Below, one piece after another: positions 36,071-46,084 of a stretch of DNA of 64,000 bases. Origin of the DNA: an uncultured Propionivibrio sp. GTDB lineage: Bacteria > Pseudomonadota > Gammaproteobacteria > Burkholderiales > Rhodocyclaceae. The stretch covers positions 1,860,001 through 1,924,000 of the forward strand of contig NZ_OY762656.1 in NCBI RefSeq assembly GCF_963666255.1. Direction: 5' to 3'. The position numbers and the translations under genes are program-made. Each line of letters begins with the position of its first letter. Within the stretch, counting starts at the first letter, position 1. The notes under the pieces are model-generated. The model was not told the origin of the DNA. It searched no databases and saw only the letters and a list, made by a program, of their open reading frames with translations.

Positions 36071-36616
36071 ATGGCACAGGACGCGAATCATCTTGTTTGG
36101 CTGGACATGGAAATGACCGGCCTCGACCCCGAACGCGAGCGCATCATCGAAATGGCGATGATCGTCACCGACAGCAATCTGAACACCGTCGCCGAGTCGC
36201 CGGTGTGGGTGGTGCACCAATCGGACGAACAACTCGACGCAATGGACGACTGGAACAAGAAGACGCACGGCAAATCGGGCCTGATCGAACGCGTGCGTGC
36301 TTCGACGCTCGACGAGGCGGCGGTCGAAGCCGAGGCGCTGGCCTTCATGCAGCAGTATGTGCCGCAACGGGCGACGCCGATGTGCGGCAACTCGATCGGT
36401 CAGGATCGTCGCTTCATGGTTCGTTACCTGCCGAAGCTCGAGGACTGGTTCCACTATCGCAACCTCGACGTCAGCACGCTGAAGGAATTGTGCAAGCGCT
36501 GGAAGCCCGAGGTGGCCGCCGCCTTCGTCAAGAAGGCGGATCACACGGCGCTCGCCGATATCCGCGAGTCGATCGAGGAACTCAGGTACTACCGCGACAA
36601 CTTCCTCAAGCTTTAA
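36071..36616 (+). CDS. orn: Oligoribonuclease
   Basis: This 181-residue 3'-5' exonuclease degrades di- to pentanucleotides, including pGpG from c-di-GMP breakdown. DEDDh motifs are visible: [12 protein letters not shown] near residue 11, the SIGQDRRFM region near 110, and [17 protein letters not shown] near 157. It starts 48 nt from the divergent protease gene. Confidence 0.97.
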   Translation: MAQDANHLVWLDMEMTGLDPERERIIEMAMIVTDSNLNTVAESPVWVVHQSDEQLDAMDDWNKKTHGKSGLIERVRASTLDEAAVEAEALAFMQQYVPQRATPMCGNSIGQDRRFMVRYLPKLEDWFHYRNLDVSTLKELCKRWKPEVAAAFVKKADHTALADIRESIEELRYYRDNFLKL

Positions 36617-36649
36617 CGTCAGCGAGCGGGCAATTACGCCGCTCTCGCC

Positions 36650-38359
36650 TCAGCGGCGGACGGCGTTGTCCTGGCTGTCGCTGATGGCGATGTCGCCGAG
36701 CGCGTCGGCCGAGGTCGCGCGCGACTGGCGTCGGTAGAGATGAAGCTTGTCAGTGGCATGGCGGTCGCTGGGGCGGTGTCCGAGCCAGACCGGATGCCAA
36801 CCCGCCGCCTGCAATGCGCGGGCGTCCTTGGGATCGCCCTGCATGAGCAGCAGGTGACAATGACGGCTGGCATCGCTGTCCTGCGGGACCGTGGTGATGC
36901 CATCGAAATAGTTGAAAATAGCTAGCGTCGCGTTCGGCAGATTGACGTTGGCGATGCAATCGACATTTTTCGGCAGCGCCTTGGCGAGTGATGCCGACAC
37001 CGGCCGGTAAGTCTTGCCGTAGTCGATCCAGGGCATCCAGAGCGCGGCGAGCAGCATCCAGAAGAGGCTGACGCCGCACATCCAGTGCATCGTGCCGCGC
37101 ATCGGCGACCGCGGTGTGGTGACGATCAGCCACAGCCAAGCGAGCGTGATCAACGCGGCGAACGCGGTGGCGACCAGGCTGAAGTTGCCGACAAATCCCG
37201 GTTCGATACGTACGACCTGACGGGCCAGTCGTTCCGGCCAGCCAAAGACCATGGCACACCAGGCGACCCAGACGACTGCGGTGAAAAAAGTGAAGGTCAC
37301 CATGCCGAACCAGTCGAAGGCGTTGGCGGCGCCGCGCCGGAGTGTGGCGACGCCGGGTACGGCGAGCAGCACGAGCGGTGGCAGCAGCAACAGCGCTGGC
37401 GCGCTGCTGGTTTCGACGAAGCCCGCGAGCAGTCCGAGCGTGGCGACGAAGGCCAGCGCCGGCAGGGCGATCGGACGCTGTCCGAGTTGGCGGCGGCGCG
37501 CCCAGAGCGCCCAGGCGGCCAGCGGCATCGCCGGCCAGGCGTACCAGAGCAACAGGTTGAGATAACGTCCCAGGTTGTGCAGCGCCGCCAGCGGCTTGGC
37601 GAGGCCGGCGAGTTCGTTCAGCCAGAAATCGGCGACATAATCGGGCGCAGTCAGCGTTGCCGGCAGCAGCCAGAGCGCACACAGGATCAGGGCGATCGCC
37701 AGGCTGCCGATGAGGCGCAGCGCGTCGTTCGCGCGGTGCTCAGACAGCAGCAGCGTCAGCAGGATTGCCGGGATCAGTGCCAGCACCGGCAGGACGCCGT
37801 TGGCGAGGAAGGCGACACCGAGCGCGGCGCCGAGGACCGGCATGGCCAGCCGTGGCTGGCGCGGCAGCAGGATCAGCGCCCAGTAGGCGGCAGTGTGCGC
37901 GGTCAGCGCCGCGAGCATCGGTTGCGCTTCGTGCGCGTGGAACAGGAAGCCGAGGCTGCCGGCCAGGACGAGCGGCCCGGCGGCAGAGAATTCCTTGCCG
38001 TGCAGCTCGCGTGCCGCCAGCAGGATGAATTCGAGCGCGAGCAACGTGAACAGACCGCTGGCGAGCCGGATCGCGTCGTGCGCCGGCAGCAGCCAGGAAA
38101 ACAGCTTGGCGAAGCTTGCGGCGATCCAGTAGTAGAAAGGTGCGTCGGGGTAGGGTTGACCAGCCAGTTGCGGCAACAGCCAGTGGCCCTGGCTGGCCAT
38201 GTCGAAGGCGACGCCGATGGTGATGGCGTCGTCATGCTTCCAGGGATCGTGGCCGATCAGACCGGTGAAAATGTAGAGCGATAGCAGGATGGCCAGCGCC
38301 CAGCCGCTCGGCGGCAGGGAAATTCCCTTGAAACGCGCAGTGTTCTGGTGAAAAGGCAT
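36650..38359 (-). CDS. Membrane glycosyltransferase, GT39/ArnT-like
   Basis: This 569-residue polytopic protein has about 11-12 helices. The N-terminal motif GLIGHDPWKHDDAITIGVAFDMA carries the Asp-rich periplasmic loop of PMT/ArnT-type (GT-C) enzymes, followed by LLPQLAGQPYPDAPFYYW. Such enzymes move a sugar from a polyprenyl-phosphate carrier to lipid A, a protein or another acceptor. The acceptor is not predictable here. The C-terminal soluble part (about 450-569) is periplasmic. It stands between orn (convergent) and rpmE, with a terminator hairpin upstream. Confidence 0.82.
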   Translation of the reverse strand: MPFHQNTARFKGISLPPSGWALAILLSLYIFTGLIGHDPWKHDDAITIGVAFDMASQGHWLLPQLAGQPYPDAPFYYWIAASFAKLFSWLLPAHDAIRLASGLFTLLALEFILLAARELHGKEFSAAGPLVLAGSLGFLFHAHEAQPMLAALTAHTAAYWALILLPRQPRLAMPVLGAALGVAFLANGVLPVLALIPAILLTLLLSEHRANDALRLIGSLAIALILCALWLLPATLTAPDYVADFWLNELAGLAKPLAALHNLGRYLNLLLWYAWPAMPLAAWALWARRRQLGQRPIALPALAFVATLGLLAGFVETSSAPALLLLPPLVLLAVPGVATLRRGAANAFDWFGMVTFTFFTAVVWVAWCAMVFGWPERLARQVVRIEPGFVGNFSLVATAFAALITLAWLWLIVTTPRSPMRGTMHWMCGVSLFWMLLAALWMPWIDYGKTYRPVSASLAKALPKNVDCIANVNLPNATLAIFNYFDGITTVPQDSDASRHCHLLLMQGDPKDARALQAAGWHPVWLGHRPSDRHATDKLHLYRRQSRATSADALGDIAISDSQDNAVRR

Positions 38360-38389
38360 GGCCGGTGTCGTTGAGCGCTATCGATAATG

Positions 38390-38417
38390 AAAAAGGCAGC
38401 CCTGCGGCTGCCTTTTT
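38390..38417 (-). terminator. Rho-independent terminator after rpmE
   Basis: A 12-bp stem, AAAAAGGCAGCC / GGCTGCCTTTTT, with a 4-nt loop. The A and T flanks are symmetric, so it can act in both directions. On the minus strand it lies 36 nt after the rpmE stop and before the glycosyltransferase start. Confidence 0.9.
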
Positions 38418-38453
38418 GCTGAGTCCGCGTGAACTCGCGTGGCGGGGAAGACC

Positions 38454-38669
38454 TTAGACGGCCTTGGCGCGCGCGCCATACTTCTTGTTGAACTTCTCGA
38501 CGCGACCGGCCGTATCGATGATCTTTTGCTTGCCGGTGTAGAACGGATGGCAGGCAGCGCAGACTTCGATGTGCAGTGCCTTCTTCATCGTCGATTGGGT
38601 CTTGAAGACGTTGCCGCACGAGCAGGTGACTTCGATTTCTTTGTATTCGGGATGGATGTCGGATTTCAT
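38454..38669 (-). CDS. rpmE: 50S ribosomal protein L31 (zinc-binding type)
   Basis: This 71-residue ribosomal protein has the zinc ribbon intact: CSCGNVF near residue 16 and [12 protein letters not shown] near 37. It is therefore the Zn-type (C+) L31 rather than the Zn-free paralogue. ATG 38669 begins MKSDIHPEY, the family start, with AGGAAG upstream. The longer frame to 38780 is not credible. It lies downstream of rho with 118 nt between. Confidence 0.96.
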   Translation of the reverse strand: MKSDIHPEYKEIEVTCSCGNVFKTQSTMKKALHIEVCAACHPFYTGKQKIIDTAGRVEKFNKKYGARAKAV

Positions 38670-38787
38670 CTTGGGGACTTCCTGTAGGTCATGTCTGGCC
38701 GGCTCGAAAAACCTGGTTCTTCGGTGACCGGCCCCGGAAAACGGCGAATTATCCTTGATTTTTCTGCAAGTTGCAATCAAAGGCTGT

Positions 38788-40044
38788 TTAGCGACGCATC
38801 GAATCGAAGAACTCGGCGTTGGTCTTGGTCGCCTTGATCTTGTCGAGCAGGAATTCCATCGCCTCGAGATCGTCCATGTTGTAGAGCAGTTTGCGCAGGA
38901 TCCACATCTTCTGCAGCACGTCCGGCGCCAGCAGCAGTTCCTCGCGGCGCGTGCCCGAGCGATTGACGTTGATTGCCGGATAGACCCGTTTCTCGGCCAT
39001 GCGGCGGTCGAGGTGGATTTCCATGTTGCCGGTACCCTTGAACTCCTCGTAGATGACGTCGTCCATGCGGCTGCCGGTGTCGATCAGCGCAGTCGCGATG
39101 ATCGTCAGCGAGCCGCCTTCCTCGATGTTGCGCGCGGCACCGAAGAAGCGCTTCGGTTTCTGCAACGCGTTGGCGTCGACACCGCCGGTCAGGACTTTGC
39201 CCGAGGCCGGCTGCACCGTGTTGTAGGCGCGAGCAAGACGGGTGATCGAATCGAGCAGGATGACAACATCTTTTTTGTGCTCGACCAGGCGCTTGGCTTT
39301 CTCGATGACCATTTCGGCGACCTGAACGTGGCGCGTCGCCGGTTCGTCAAAGGTCGAGGCGACGACTTCGCCGCGTACCGAGCGCGTCATTTCGGTGACT
39401 TCCTCGGGACGCTCGTCGATGAGCAGGACGATCAGGTTGATATCGGGATGGTTGGCAGTGATGGCGTGGGCGATATGCTGCATCATCACCGTCTTGCCGC
39501 TCTTCGGGCTGGAAACCAGCAGGCCGCGCTGGCCCTTACCGATCGGCGAGATGATGTCGACGATACGGCTGGTGATATTTTCCTCGCCGCGGATGTCGCG
39601 TTCGAGCTTGATCGGCTGCTCCGGGTGGAGCGGCGTCAGGTTCTCGAACATGATCTTGTTCTTGGAGGCTTCGGGCGACTCGCCGTTGACCTTGTCGACC
39701 TTGACCAGGGCGAAGTAGCGTTCGCCGTCCTTGGGCGTGCGGATTTCACCTTCGATGGTGTCGCCGCTGTGCAGATTGAAGCGGCGGATCTGGCTCGGAC
39801 TGACGTAGATGTCGTCGGTGCTGGCGAGATAGGAGGTGTCGGGCGAGCGCAGGAAACCGAAGCCGTCAGGCAGGGTTTCGAGTGTGCCGTCGCCGAAGAT
39901 GGTTTCGCCCTTGCGGGCCTGGTTCTTGAGCAGGGCGAAAATCAACTCGTGCTTGCGCAGGCGGTTGGCGCCTTCGATCTCGTTGGCAACGGCCATGTCG
40001 AGAAGTTGGCTTACATGAAGGGCTTTGAGTTCGGATAGATGCAT
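38788..40044 (-). CDS. rho: Transcription termination factor Rho
   Basis: This 418-residue hexameric RNA helicase ends transcription at C-rich sites. The N-terminal primary RNA site has [17 protein letters not shown] (about residues 51-67). Walker A is SSPKSGKTV near 177, Walker B is [16 protein letters not shown], and the Q and R loops ([11 protein letters not shown]) follow. The length is typical. It lies 197 nt after trxA on the same strand, the order also found in enterobacteria, where the leader is Rho-controlled. Confidence 0.98.
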   Translation of the reverse strand: MHLSELKALHVSQLLDMAVANEIEGANRLRKHELIFALLKNQARKGETIFGDGTLETLPDGFGFLRSPDTSYLASTDDIYVSPSQIRRFNLHSGDTIEGEIRTPKDGERYFALVKVDKVNGESPEASKNKIMFENLTPLHPEQPIKLERDIRGEENITSRIVDIISPIGKGQRGLLVSSPKSGKTVMMQHIAHAITANHPDINLIVLLIDERPEEVTEMTRSVRGEVVASTFDEPATRHVQVAEMVIEKAKRLVEHKKDVVILLDSITRLARAYNTVQPASGKVLTGGVDANALQKPKRFFGAARNIEEGGSLTIIATALIDTGSRMDDVIYEEFKGTGNMEIHLDRRMAEKRVYPAINVNRSGTRREELLLAPDVLQKMWILRKLLYNMDDLEAMEFLLDKIKATKTNAEFFDSMRR

Positions 40045-40169
40045 GTGCGTGCGAAGAGACGGTAAGAGGAATGCACGATGCGCCGGCAGTCATGCCTGAA
40101 AACGCACAGGGGGAGGTGTTGGGAAAAACCGGGACGCTTGCCTGGAAGCGTAGGGTGAAACCGGGGATC

Positions 40170-40226
40170 CCTGAAAGCTGCGTGCGCTTTTTTTAACCCG
40201 GGAGGGCGTCGCAACGAGCTTTCAGG
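40170..40226. repeat. 10-bp perfect inverted repeat in the trxA-rho intergenic region
   Basis: CCTGAAAGCT (40170-40179) and AGCTTTCAGG (40217-40226) are perfect inverted copies 37 nt apart. A run of T with AACCC lies between them on the plus strand. On the minus-strand transcript this sits in the leader of rho, downstream of trxA. It may form part of a Rho-sensitive or attenuation structure; function is inferred only. Confidence 0.6.
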
Positions 40227-40241
40227 CGGAGGGTATCGAGT

Positions 40242-40568
40242 TTACAGGTTGCTGTCAATGAAGGACGCAAGCTGCGACTTGGACAAGGCGCCGACTTTCG
40301 TCGCCTCGACATTGCCGTTCTTGAAGATCATCAGCGTCGGGATGCCGCGCACGCCGAAGCTCGCCGGCGTATTCTGGTTGTCGTCGATGTTGAGCTTGGC
40401 AACTTTCAGACGACCGGCATAGTCGCTGGCGATCTCGTCGAGAATCGGTGCCAGCATCTTGCAGGGGCCGCACCATTCGGCCCAGAAGTCGAGCAACACG
40501 GGTTGCTGCGCCTCGAGTACCTCGGCAGCAAACGTATCGTCGGTGACGTAATGAATCAGATCGCTCAT
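40242..40568 (-). CDS. trxA: Thioredoxin
   Basis: This 108-residue thiol-disulfide carrier has the active site [10 protein letters not shown] near residue 32 and the cis-Pro GIPTLMIF near 75. The start is ATG 40568 (MSDLIHYV), with AGAGGT upstream; a 9-residue longer frame exists without support. Its place before rho matches the enterobacterial trxA-rho order. The 270-nt divergent gap to fdxA holds a TATAGT box (40802-40807) that may serve fdxA, with no clear -35. Confidence 0.97.
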   Translation of the reverse strand: MSDLIHYVTDDTFAAEVLEAQQPVLLDFWAEWCGPCKMLAPILDEIASDYAGRLKVAKLNIDDNQNTPASFGVRGIPTLMIFKNGNVEATKVGALSKSQLASFIDSNL

Positions 40569-40838
40569 GGGGAATACCTCTGTCTGGTTGTGCAATTGAA
40601 CGGGAGTGTTGGGGGCTCGGGCAGTGATTAGGTCTTCTTCGAGAAAGAGCCCCGATGCCGCATTGACCCTATCGTAGCGAAAAAATTCCCTGAATGGAAG
40701 GAAGAATTGGCGCGGTATGGCGCCCCGGCGATTATGACGACGGTAAGTGTCTGCGTGGCCAGGATATCTGGCCGGCCACGGCGATCGCCGATCAAATGCG
40801 CTATAGTCGGCGTTCCATTAACTGACGAGTGAGTGATT

Positions 40839-41162
40839 ATGGCCTACGTCGTCACCGAGAACTGCATCAAGTGCAAATATACCGATTGCGTCGATGTCTG
40901 CCCCGTTGACTGTTTCCATGAAGGACCGAATTTCCTGGTGATCGACCCGGACGAATGCATCGACTGCACGCTCTGTGCGGCCGAGTGTCCGGCCGAGGCG
41001 ATCCTGGCCGAGGATGATGTGCCGGCCGACCAGCATTCGTTCATCGCGCTCAATGCCGAGATGTCGAAGATCTGGCCGATCATCAGCGAACGTCGCGATC
41101 CGCCGCCGGACGCCGACGACTGGAACGGCACCCCCGGCAAGCGCGACCGGCTCGAACGATGA
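40839..41162 (+). CDS. fdxA: 7Fe ferredoxin FdxA
   Basis: This 107-residue ferredoxin carries one 3Fe-4S and one 4Fe-4S cluster. The N-terminal ligands are in [17 protein letters not shown] and the second motif is [12 protein letters not shown] (about residues 39-50). The tail is the usual extension ending [12 protein letters not shown]. It passes low-potential electrons to unknown partners. Its stop overlaps the start of the AddB-like gene (ATGA), so the two are coupled. Confidence 0.95.
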   Translation: MAYVVTENCIKCKYTDCVDVCPVDCFHEGPNFLVIDPDECIDCTLCAAECPAEAILAEDDVPADQHSFIALNAEMSKIWPIISERRDPPPDADDWNGTPGKRDRLER

Positions 41163-43903
41163 TCGTCTCGACGCTGCCGCCCGGCGCGTCCTTTTTTGAC
41201 GATCTTGCCGACGCGCTGCTGGCGGCGTTCCCGGCGCAGTTGGCGGCAGGGGACCTGTCCGGCATACGTGTGCTGGTGCCGGCGATGCCGATGGCCGCCG
41301 AATTCCGCGCGGCACTGGTTCGCGCCGCGCAGCGTTGCTCGGGGTCTCCGGCCTTGTTGCTGCCGCGCTTCGATACCTTGCGCACCTGGGCGCAATCCTT
41401 GCCGCTGCCGGCGGTTGCCGAGCCCTTGCCGGCGAGTCGCCGTCTCGTCCTGCTGCAGGAGGCGCTGCGCGCGCGCGCCTGGTTCGACGAACGGGCTTTG
41501 TGGGGCATCGCCGCCGAAATGGCGGCCTTGTTCGATGAACTGACTGCGGCCTCCATCGGCTTGCCCGATGATGCGGAGTCGCTGGTGACGCAGCTCGAAC
41601 AGGCGTACGCGCTGCGCGCGTCGGCGCCGCTCGCTTTCGAAGCGCGCGTGGTGCATGAATTGTGGCGCGCCTTGGCGGCTTCCGGCGCGATCGACGCAAC
41701 GGCGCGTTATCGCCTGCAGTTGGCCGAACTGGCGCGGATGCCGGCGCAGCCTTTGTGGGTGCTGCTCGATGCGCCCGTCGAGGAATCGCTCGACGCGGCC
41801 GAGCGCGCGTTTCTCGCCCGTTATGCCGAAGGCCAGGTCGTCAGAATCTGTCACCCGTCACCGCGCGAAACGGCGGCGACGCCGGTGCTGGATGTGCTTG
41901 ACGCGGCCTGGCCGGCGCAGCTCGACACGCCGCTGATCGAACGTGCCGAAGCGCTGGCGCAGCGTCTGCCCGAGAGTCCGCTGGCCGGTCGTCTGGCGCT
42001 GGTCGCCGCCGCCGGGCGCGAGCACGAGGCGCAGAGCGCCGTCGCCCAGGTCGCCGAGTGGCTGCTTTCCGGCAAAAAACGGATTGCGCTGATCGCCCAG
42101 GACCGGCTGACGGCGCGGCGCGTGCGCGCCCTGCTCGAACGCGAGGGCGTGCTCGTCAGCGATGAGACCGGCTGGCTGCTTTCGACCTCGCGCGCGGCCG
42201 CAGCCGTCGATGCGCTGGTCGAGGTGGTGGCGGGCAACGCCTATCATCGCGACGTGCTCGATCTGTGCAAATCGCCCTTCCTGTTCGCCGATCTCGATGC
42301 GAGTGTGCGTGCGGACGCGGTGGCGACGATCGAGGCGGCGATTCGCACGGGCTCGGTGGCGTCGGGGTTGGCGCGTCTGCGACGCGTCTTGCTCGAACTT
42401 GGAACCGATTCGGTCGCGCCGTCGCTGGCTGTGCTCGACCGGATCGAGGCGGCGCGGGCTTTGCTCGATAGCCGGCCGGCAACGCTGGTGCGCTGGATTG
42501 GCCGTCTGATCAAGGCGCTTGAGGCGCTGGGCGCACTCGACGCCTTGCGTGCCGATACCGCCGGACAGGCGCTGCTCGATCTGCTCGAGGCGCGGCAGCT
42601 TGAGCTGGAGGGAACCGATGCGGTGTTCGCGCTGAGCGCCTGGCGCGACTGGCTCAACCGCGAGTTCGAAGGCGCCAGTTTTCGTGACGGATCGCTGGTG
42701 AGTCCGGTTGTCGTGACGCCGCTCAACGCGGTCTGCCTGCGTCGTTTCGAGGCGGCCTTGATGATTGGCGGCGATCAGCGCCATCTGGCGCCGGCGGCGA
42801 CCGGCGCCTTCTTCAACCAGTCGGTCCGCCGCGAACTCGGTCTGCGCACGCTCGCCGACAGCGAACGCGAACTGCGGCGCGATCTTGAATTGTTGCTGGC
42901 GACGGTGCCGCAGGTAACGGTGACCTGGCAGTCGGTGCAGGACGGTGAAGCCAACCTGTTGGCGCGCGAGTTTCTCGTGCTGTCCGCCTTGCATGCGGAG
43001 GCTTGGAAAACCCCGCTCGAACGTCCACCGCTGCCGGCGCGGCCGGATGCGGCTGCCGATGCGTCGACGGCGCCCGTGCCAACCGGTCAGGCGGCGCCGT
43101 CCGTGGCGCCGGGCCTCGTCCCGGCGCGCGTCTCGGTCAGCGCCTATGGCAGCCTGGTCGCCTGTCCTTACCGCTTTTTTGCGCGTCACGTGTTGCGTCT
43201 CGGCGAACTCGACGAAGTCAGCGAGGAGATGGAGAAAAGCGATTACGGCGCGCTCGTGCATCGCTCGCTCGAACTGTTTCATGGTCGCCACCCGCGTGTT
43301 TCGGCCCTGGCCGAGGCGGATGCCCTGGCGGCGCTGCAGGAGTGTGTCAACGCCGTTTTCGCGCCGGCGATCGGCGAGAATCTGCTGGCAATCGGCTGGC
43401 GTCAGCGCTGGGGGCAGCGGCTCGGCGCCTATCTCGACTGGCAGCGCGCACGCGAGGCGGCCGGCTGGCACTGGGCGCAGGCGGAAACGCCGGTGACCCG
43501 CACGTTGGCGCTCGACGACGGCGGCAGCGTCGAACTCTACGGCCGCATCGACCGCATCGACCGTCGCGACGATGGCGCGGCGGCGCTGCTCGATTACAAG
43601 ACACAGACGGCCAAGGCGATCCGCGATCGTCTCGATGACGATGTGCAGTTGCCGGCGTATGCGTTGTTGCACGGCGATGCCGGCGAGGCGGCCTATGTCG
43701 CGCTTGACGACGAGACGGTCGCCGCCGTGCGTTCCTGCGATGACCGGGCGTCGCTGCAGGCGAGCGCGGCGGCGCAGGCGGCGCGTCTGACGTGCAGCAT
43801 GACGGCGATGCGTGCCGGAACCGGTCTGCCGGCGCACGGCGTCGACACGGTCTGCCGCTGGTGCGAGGCAGCCGGGCTTTGCCGCAAGGCCTACGTCGCC
43901 TGA
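41159..43903 (+). CDS. AddB-like PD-(D/E)XK exonuclease subunit
   Basis: This 914-residue protein resembles AddB, the helicase-like and nuclease subunit of AddAB double-strand break repair. The N-terminal half (about 1-600) is helicase-like but has no recognisable Walker A, as in inactive relatives. The C-terminal nuclease has [10 protein letters not shown] and [10 protein letters not shown]. Four Cys placed like the AddB iron-sulfur staple are visible: one in VACPYRFFA (near 666) and three in [11 protein letters not shown] (near 899-908). It overlaps fdxA. The expected partner AddA, a UvrD-type helicase, is not downstream: the next gene is on the opposite strand. Confidence 0.85.
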   Translation: MIVSTLPPGASFFDDLADALLAAFPAQLAAGDLSGIRVLVPAMPMAAEFRAALVRAAQRCSGSPALLLPRFDTLRTWAQSLPLPAVAEPLPASRRLVLLQEALRARAWFDERALWGIAAEMAALFDELTAASIGLPDDAESLVTQLEQAYALRASAPLAFEARVVHELWRALAASGAIDATARYRLQLAELARMPAQPLWVLLDAPVEESLDAAERAFLARYAEGQVVRICHPSPRETAATPVLDVLDAAWPAQLDTPLIERAEALAQRLPESPLAGRLALVAAAGREHEAQSAVAQVAEWLLSGKKRIALIAQDRLTARRVRALLEREGVLVSDETGWLLSTSRAAAAVDALVEVVAGNAYHRDVLDLCKSPFLFADLDASVRADAVATIEAAIRTGSVASGLARLRRVLLELGTDSVAPSLAVLDRIEAARALLDSRPATLVRWIGRLIKALEALGALDALRADTAGQALLDLLEARQLELEGTDAVFALSAWRDWLNREFEGASFRDGSLVSPVVVTPLNAVCLRRFEAALMIGGDQRHLAPAATGAFFNQSVRRELGLRTLADSERELRRDLELLLATVPQVTVTWQSVQDGEANLLAREFLVLSALHAEAWKTPLERPPLPARPDAAADASTAPVPTGQAAPSVAPGLVPARVSVSAYGSLVACPYRFFARHVLRLGELDEVSEEMEKSDYGALVHRSLELFHGRHPRVSALAEADALAALQECVNAVFAPAIGENLLAIGWRQRWGQRLGAYLDWQRAREAAGWHWAQAETPVTRTLALDDGGSVELYGRIDRIDRRDDGAAALLDYKTQTAKAIRDRLDDDVQLPAYALLHGDAGEAAYVALDDETVAAVRSCDDRASLQASAAAQAARLTCSMTAMRAGTGLPAHGVDTVCRWCEAAGLCRKAYVA

Positions 43904-43940
43904 TGTCTGCGGGAATCTGACCGGACGGGCGGTGGCCGAC

Positions 43941-43980
43941 AGGCAAAAGAAAGCCGGGAGGGTCGTCTGACCGTCCCGGC
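43941..43980 (-). terminator. Rho-independent terminator after the PpiC-type gene
   Basis: On the minus strand a GC-rich hairpin (GCCGGGA pairing with TCCCGGC, extended internally with a bulge) is followed by TTTCTTTTG. It lies about 20 nt after the isomerase stop. On the plus strand no T tract follows, so it serves mainly the minus-strand gene. Confidence 0.7.
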
Positions 43981-44000
43981 GTTGTGTCGGAGCGCTTTGC

Positions 44001-44786
44001 TTACTGGACCTTGGCTTTGGCGCGCAGGTCCTCGACCATCTTGCTGATCTGTTGCGACTGGGCCTGCTGCAGCAGGCGCGGCTTCAGTTCTTCGAACGGC
44101 GGGACGGCGAGCGGCCGCGTTTCGTCGAGCAGAATGACGTGGTAGCCGAATTCCGACTTGACCGGGGTTTCGGTGTACTTGCCGTTGCTCAGGCTGGTCA
44201 GCGCGTCGGCGAAGGGCTTGACGAAGTTGTTGGCACTCGACCAGCCGAGGTCGCCGCCGCTGTCCTTCGAACCCGGATCAATCGACTGTTTGGCGAGTTC
44301 GTCGAACTTGGCGCCCTTCTTGAGGTTGTCGATGATCGTCTTGGCTTCGGCCTCTTCCTTGACGAGGATGTGGCGCGCCTTGTATTCCGTGCTGCCGAGC
44401 TGCGCCTTGATGGCGTCATATTGCGACTTGAGCTGGGCGTCGCCGATCGGGTTCTTGCGCGCGTATTCCTGCACGTAGGCGCGGATGATGATCGACTGGC
44501 GTACGGCCTCGGCCTGGGCGACGATGTCGGCCTTCTTGTCGAGGCCGGCTTTCTTGGCTTCCTGCATCAGGAGTTCGCGGCGGATCAGTTCCTCACGCAC
44601 GGCATCCTTGACTTCGGCCGTGTCGGGAGCGCCTTGCGCCTTCTGCTCGGCAATGAAGACATTGGCCATGGTTTGCGAAACGGGGGAGCCGTTGACGGTG
44701 ACGAAGGTGTTGCCTGCCGCCAGCAGGGGGGCCGACATCATCGCGCCGACGAGCAGGGCGGCCGCATGTTTCGTGAATTTTTGCAT
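44001..44786 (-). CDS. Parvulin-type peptidyl-prolyl isomerase (PpiC/SurA-like)
   Basis: This 261-residue periplasmic foldase has a signal peptide over about residues 1-25 (ending APLLAAG), a SurA-N-like helical region (about 30-115) and one parvulin domain (about 125-225). The parvulin motifs are ARHILVKEEAEA, DPGSKDSGGDLGW and FGYHVILLDE. It assists outer-membrane or secreted protein folding. ATG 44786 has AAGGATC upstream. It is probably co-transcribed with the bolA-yciI-ispZ genes ahead of it, which is a common betaproteobacterial cluster. Confidence 0.93.
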   Translation of the reverse strand: MQKFTKHAAALLVGAMMSAPLLAAGNTFVTVNGSPVSQTMANVFIAEQKAQGAPDTAEVKDAVREELIRRELLMQEAKKAGLDKKADIVAQAEAVRQSIIIRAYVQEYARKNPIGDAQLKSQYDAIKAQLGSTEYKARHILVKEEAEAKTIIDNLKKGAKFDELAKQSIDPGSKDSGGDLGWSSANNFVKPFADALTSLSNGKYTETPVKSEFGYHVILLDETRPLAVPPFEELKPRLLQQAQSQQISKMVEDLRAKAKVQ

Positions 44787-44872
44787 GTGAGATCCTTGGG
44801 TCTGACCGAGCGTGTTAAAACGCCTAGGATAGGAGTTCTTCGCGTCGGAGTAAATGGGATAAACAGAGGGGG

Positions 44873-45145
44873 TCAGGCTTCGTCCGGTGATTTGGCGTCG
44901 ATGACGAGCGCATGGATGCGGCTGTGCATCAGGTCGCCGAGCGCGTCGAAGACGAGGCGGTGCCGCGCCAGTCGGGCCTTCCCGGCGAAGGCGGCGGCGA
45001 CGATGCGCAGGCGGTAGTGCCCGCCCTTGCCGGCACTGCCGTGGCCGGCGTGCGCGGCCGAGTCGTCGGCGATATCGAGTGAAAGCGGCGCCAGCGCTGC
45101 CAGCCGTTCGCGCAGCAGCGCTTCGGTATTCGGCGTCTGGCTCAT
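44873..45145 (-). CDS. BolA family protein
   Basis: This 90-residue protein has the class II KH-like BolA fold. The key motif [24 protein letters not shown] near residues 57-80 holds the conserved His residues and the helix-turn region. BolA proteins pair with monothiol glutaredoxins in iron-sulfur trafficking, or act as DNA-binding morphology regulators. It overlaps the yciI stop (ATGA). Confidence 0.9.
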   Translation of the reverse strand: MSQTPNTEALLRERLAALAPLSLDIADDSAAHAGHGSAGKGGHYRLRIVAAAFAGKARLARHRLVFDALGDLMHSRIHALVIDAKSPDEA

Positions 45146-45444
45146 GCCGGCAGGACCTTCTTGAACGGCTTGACGGTGACGCGGGTATAGACGCCGGCAG
45201 CGACATACGGGTCGGCGTCGGCCCAGCGCTGAGCGGCTTCCAGCGACGGGAATTCGGCGACGATCAGGCTGCCGGTGAAACCGGCGGGGCCGGGATCGAG
45301 GGCGTCGATGGCGGGGAACGGGCCGGCCAGGAGCATCCGGCCTTCGGCCACCAGCGCCTGCAGCCGCTCGATGTGCGCGGGACGGGCGGCCAAGCGGGCG
45401 TCGAGCGAATCGGGGCGATCTTCGCCGATGATCACATAGAACAT
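45142..45444 (-). CDS. YciI-like protein
   Basis: This 100-residue protein has the dimeric ferredoxin-like (YCII) fold. The start [17 protein letters not shown], the conserved RPAHIERLQ with its His, and GPFPA...[10 protein letters not shown] and [11 protein letters not shown] motifs are present. The function is unclear; the fold is shared with dehydrochlorinases. It overlaps ispZ by 1 nt and bolA by 4 nt, so the three are translationally coupled. Confidence 0.9.
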   Translation of the reverse strand: MFYVIIGEDRPDSLDARLAARPAHIERLQALVAEGRMLLAGPFPAIDALDPGPAGFTGSLIVAEFPSLEAAQRWADADPYVAAGVYTRVTVKPFKKVLPA

Positions 45445-45986
45445 TATTTCTTCTCCTCGTCGATATATTTCGAGAGCATGAGACCTTGCGCCAGCGCGAA
45501 GACGAGCATCAGGCCCATGCCGCCGAACAGTTTGAAGTTGACCCAGGCGTCGGTCGACAGCCCGAGCGCGAAGGCGACCGCCAGATTGGCGATGCCCATG
45601 AAAACGAAAAAGCCGATCCAGGCGCCGTTGAGCTTTTCCCAGACCGGATCGGGTAGCGTGATCTGCTCGCCGAGGACGGTGCGGATCAGGTTTCTGCCAA
45701 AGAACAGGCGGCTGCCGGCGAGCGCGAGCGCGAGCGTCCAGTAGAGCACCGTCGGCTTCCACTTGATAAAGGTTTCGTCGTGCAACAGCAGCGTGGCGCC
45801 GCCGAAGATGGTGATGATCGCGAGGCTTGCCCAGAGCATGCCGTCGACGCGGCGGTGGCGGAACCAGGTCCAGCCGATCTGGGCGACCGTGGCGGCCATG
45901 GCGACGCCGGTGGCGACGAAGATGTCGCCGAACTTGAATGCGGCGAAAAACAGGAGAACCGGGAAAAGGTCGAAGAGGAATTTCAT
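45444..45986 (-). CDS. ispZ: Inner-membrane-spanning protein YciB / septation protein A
   Basis: This 180-residue polytopic protein has five to six helices. It starts [26 protein letters not shown], the family hallmark, and contains [13 protein letters not shown] and WEKLNGAW. YciB proteins influence cell-envelope integrity and septation. It is the first gene of the ispZ-yciI-bolA-ppiC group and is divergent from the HD-GYP gene. Confidence 0.95.
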   Translation of the reverse strand: MKFLFDLFPVLLFFAAFKFGDIFVATGVAMAATVAQIGWTWFRHRRVDGMLWASLAIITIFGGATLLLHDETFIKWKPTVLYWTLALALAGSRLFFGRNLIRTVLGEQITLPDPVWEKLNGAWIGFFVFMGIANLAVAFALGLSTDAWVNFKLFGGMGLMLVFALAQGLMLSKYIDEEKK

Positions 45987-46084
45987 CTAGGGGCCGGGTG
46001 GTGCAAATGGTGAGCGGATTATGGCGTCAACGCCAGGGTGTGTCCAATCGCCGCTTTGATATACTCGTCATAAACGGGGGCGGC

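Noticed and set aside
37085-38284. A 399-residue plus-strand frame rich in Gln and Arg
   Set aside because: It is the antisense shadow of the membrane glycosyltransferase, whose hydrophobic helices explain the composition.
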